Below, piece by piece: positions 5,148-6,108 of a DNA stretch of 6,108 bases. Location: assembly GCA_002483865.1 (NCBI GenBank), contig DLIT01000120.1, forward strand, positions 1-6,108, given 5' to 3'. The stretch's first letter is position 1; each line of letters opens with the position of its first letter. The notes beneath the pieces are model-generated. The model was not told where the DNA came from and did not search any database. It saw only the letters and a program-made list of their open reading frames with translations. The position numbers and the translations under genes are program-made. This DNA is from Brevundimonas sp. UBA7635 (GTDB lineage Bacteria > Pseudomonadota > Alphaproteobacteria > Caulobacterales > Caulobacteraceae).

Positions 5148-6108
5148 CCGATGCCGCGACGGCTTCTGCCCCGCCGCCTGCCGTAAAACCCTCTGGCCCC
5201 TTTTCCTCGTGGGAAATCGGGCTGGCCCTGCGTTACCTGCGTGCCAAGCGCAAGGAAGGCGGGGTGGCCCTGATCGCCATCATCAGCTTTGTCGGCATCA
5301 TGCTGGCTGTGGCGGTGCTGATCAGCGTCATGAGCATCATGGCCGGTTTTCGCAGTGAACTGCTGGGACGGATGCTGTCGTTCAACGGCCATATGTATGT
5401 GCAGGGGCCGATCCTTTATGACGCGAACCGGGATGCAGCCCTGAAGCGCATCTCGGACGTGCCGGGTGTGGTGTCCGTCGCGCCGCTGACGGAGTCGCCT
5501 GCCATGTTCCGCGCGGGCGGGGTGATGACCGGCGGTGTCGTCCGGGGCGTGCGGCCCGAGGACCTGGCCTCGACCCGGTTCGTCTATGACAGTCTGTCGC
5601 CCGAGGCTCGCGAGGCCTTTGGCAAGGGGGCCTATGGCGGCGACCAGATCCTGATCGGCAAGGCCCTGGCCGAGCAGATGGGTCTGCGCGTCGGCAGCGC
5701 CCTGTCCATCTATTCGCCGACCGGGGCCGACAGCGCCTTTGGCAACCTGGGCGGTCTGGAAAAGACCTATATCATCGGCGGCATCTTCAGCTCGGGCACG
5801 GCGGACTATGACCGGGCCTTTGTCTTCATGCCGCTGGAACAGGCCCAGCTTTTCTTCGGCAAGGAAGGGCTATGGGATATCATCGAGATGAAGGTTTCCC
5901 AGCCGGATCAGGTGCAGAGCCTGCTGGGGCCCGTCGGCCAGGCCGCCGGGCCCGGAAATGTTGTCACGGACTGGCGTGATCGCCTGGCCGCCTTCTGGGG
6001 CGCGCTGAAGGTTGAGCGCGTCGCCATGAGCATCATCCTGGGCATGGTGGTCGCCATCGCCGCCATGAACATCATCAGCGGCATCGTCATGCTGGTGAAG
6101 AACAAGAC
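5144..6108 (+). CDS. lolC: Lipoprotein-releasing ABC transporter permease, LolC/LolE family, N-terminal part
   Basis: 321 complete codons are present and the gene runs off the right edge. LolC/LolE permeases, with the ATPase LolD, extract outer-membrane lipoproteins from the inner membrane and pass them to the carrier LolA. The visible order is a Pro/Ala-rich cytosolic tail (1-20), the family segment [18 protein letters not shown] (23-40), and membrane helix 1 (about 41-66, with [19 protein letters not shown]) followed by GFRSEL (68-73). A large periplasmic domain spans about 74-290, with PGVVSVAPL (107-115) and [13 protein letters not shown] (172-184). Helix 2 (about 293-317) contains [14 protein letters not shown] at the cut. 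The gene starts at ATG 5144 inside the proS stop (ATGA), with only a distant GGAG (5129-5132), so translational coupling is likely. Many alphaproteobacteria have one hybrid permease named either LolC or LolE, so the symbol is tentative. Confidence 0.95.
   Translation, partial: MTDAATASAPPPAVKPSGPFSSWEIGLALRYLRAKRKEGGVALIAIISFVGIMLAVAVLISVMSIMAGFRSELLGRMLSFNGHMYVQGPILYDANRDAALKRISDVPGVVSVAPLTESPAMFRAGGVMTGGVVRGVRPEDLASTRFVYDSLSPEAREAFGKGAYGGDQILIGKALAEQMGLRVGSALSIYSPTGADSAFGNLGGLEKTYIIGGIFSSGTADYDRAFVFMPLEQAQLFFGKEGLWDIIEMKVSQPDQVQSLLGPVGQAAGPGNVVTDWRDRLAAFWGALKVERVAMSIILGMVVAIAAMNIISGIVMLVKNK

Overview
The window looks like chromosomal core DNA of an alphaproteobacterium, most likely of the Caulobacter/Brevundimonas/Phenylobacterium group. 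This rests on the high GC content with strong G/C preference at third codon positions, the short ProS form without an inserted editing domain, a DUF1467 membrane protein directly before proS, a LolC/LolE permease directly after it, and a promoter resembling the Caulobacter housekeeping consensus before the tRNAs. The genus is inferred from memory of these families; no search was run.

Left part (1-2507): a gene cut by the window edge runs leftward from position 77. Its start site is clear and its N-terminal tail resembles that of TetR-family regulators. Diverging from it is a small exported, possibly lipid-anchored protein of unknown function (159-608), followed 93 bp later by recJ (702-2507), the 5'-3' single-strand exonuclease of recombination and mismatch repair. 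The small gene and recJ could share a transcript, but nothing links their functions.

Middle part (2508-3491): this holds two identical tRNA-Glu(TTC) genes 76 bp apart, with a plausible promoter before the first and a UUCG-capped hairpin between them. Next is a roughly 210-bp non-coding stretch with two inverted repeats. A leftward gene follows (3058-3417) for a small tautomerase of the 5-carboxymethyl-2-hydroxymuconate isomerase (CHMI) family. None of its usual pathway partners is in view.

Right part (3492-6108): a rightward cluster of a two-helix DUF1467 membrane protein, proS (prolyl-tRNA synthetase), and lolC/lolE (lipoprotein-release permease, cut by the window edge). proS and the permease overlap by 4 bases (ATGA), so they are very likely co-transcribed and translationally coupled. 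From memory of alphaproteobacterial gene order, lolD and then dnaE would be expected beyond the right edge.

I found no mobile element, CRISPR array, phage gene or defence system, and no convincing sign of a new biological system. The most useful non-obvious points are the hidden regulator start at the left edge, the unassigned exported protein before recJ, the orphan CHMI-like enzyme, and the inverted repeats in the two divergent intergenic regions.
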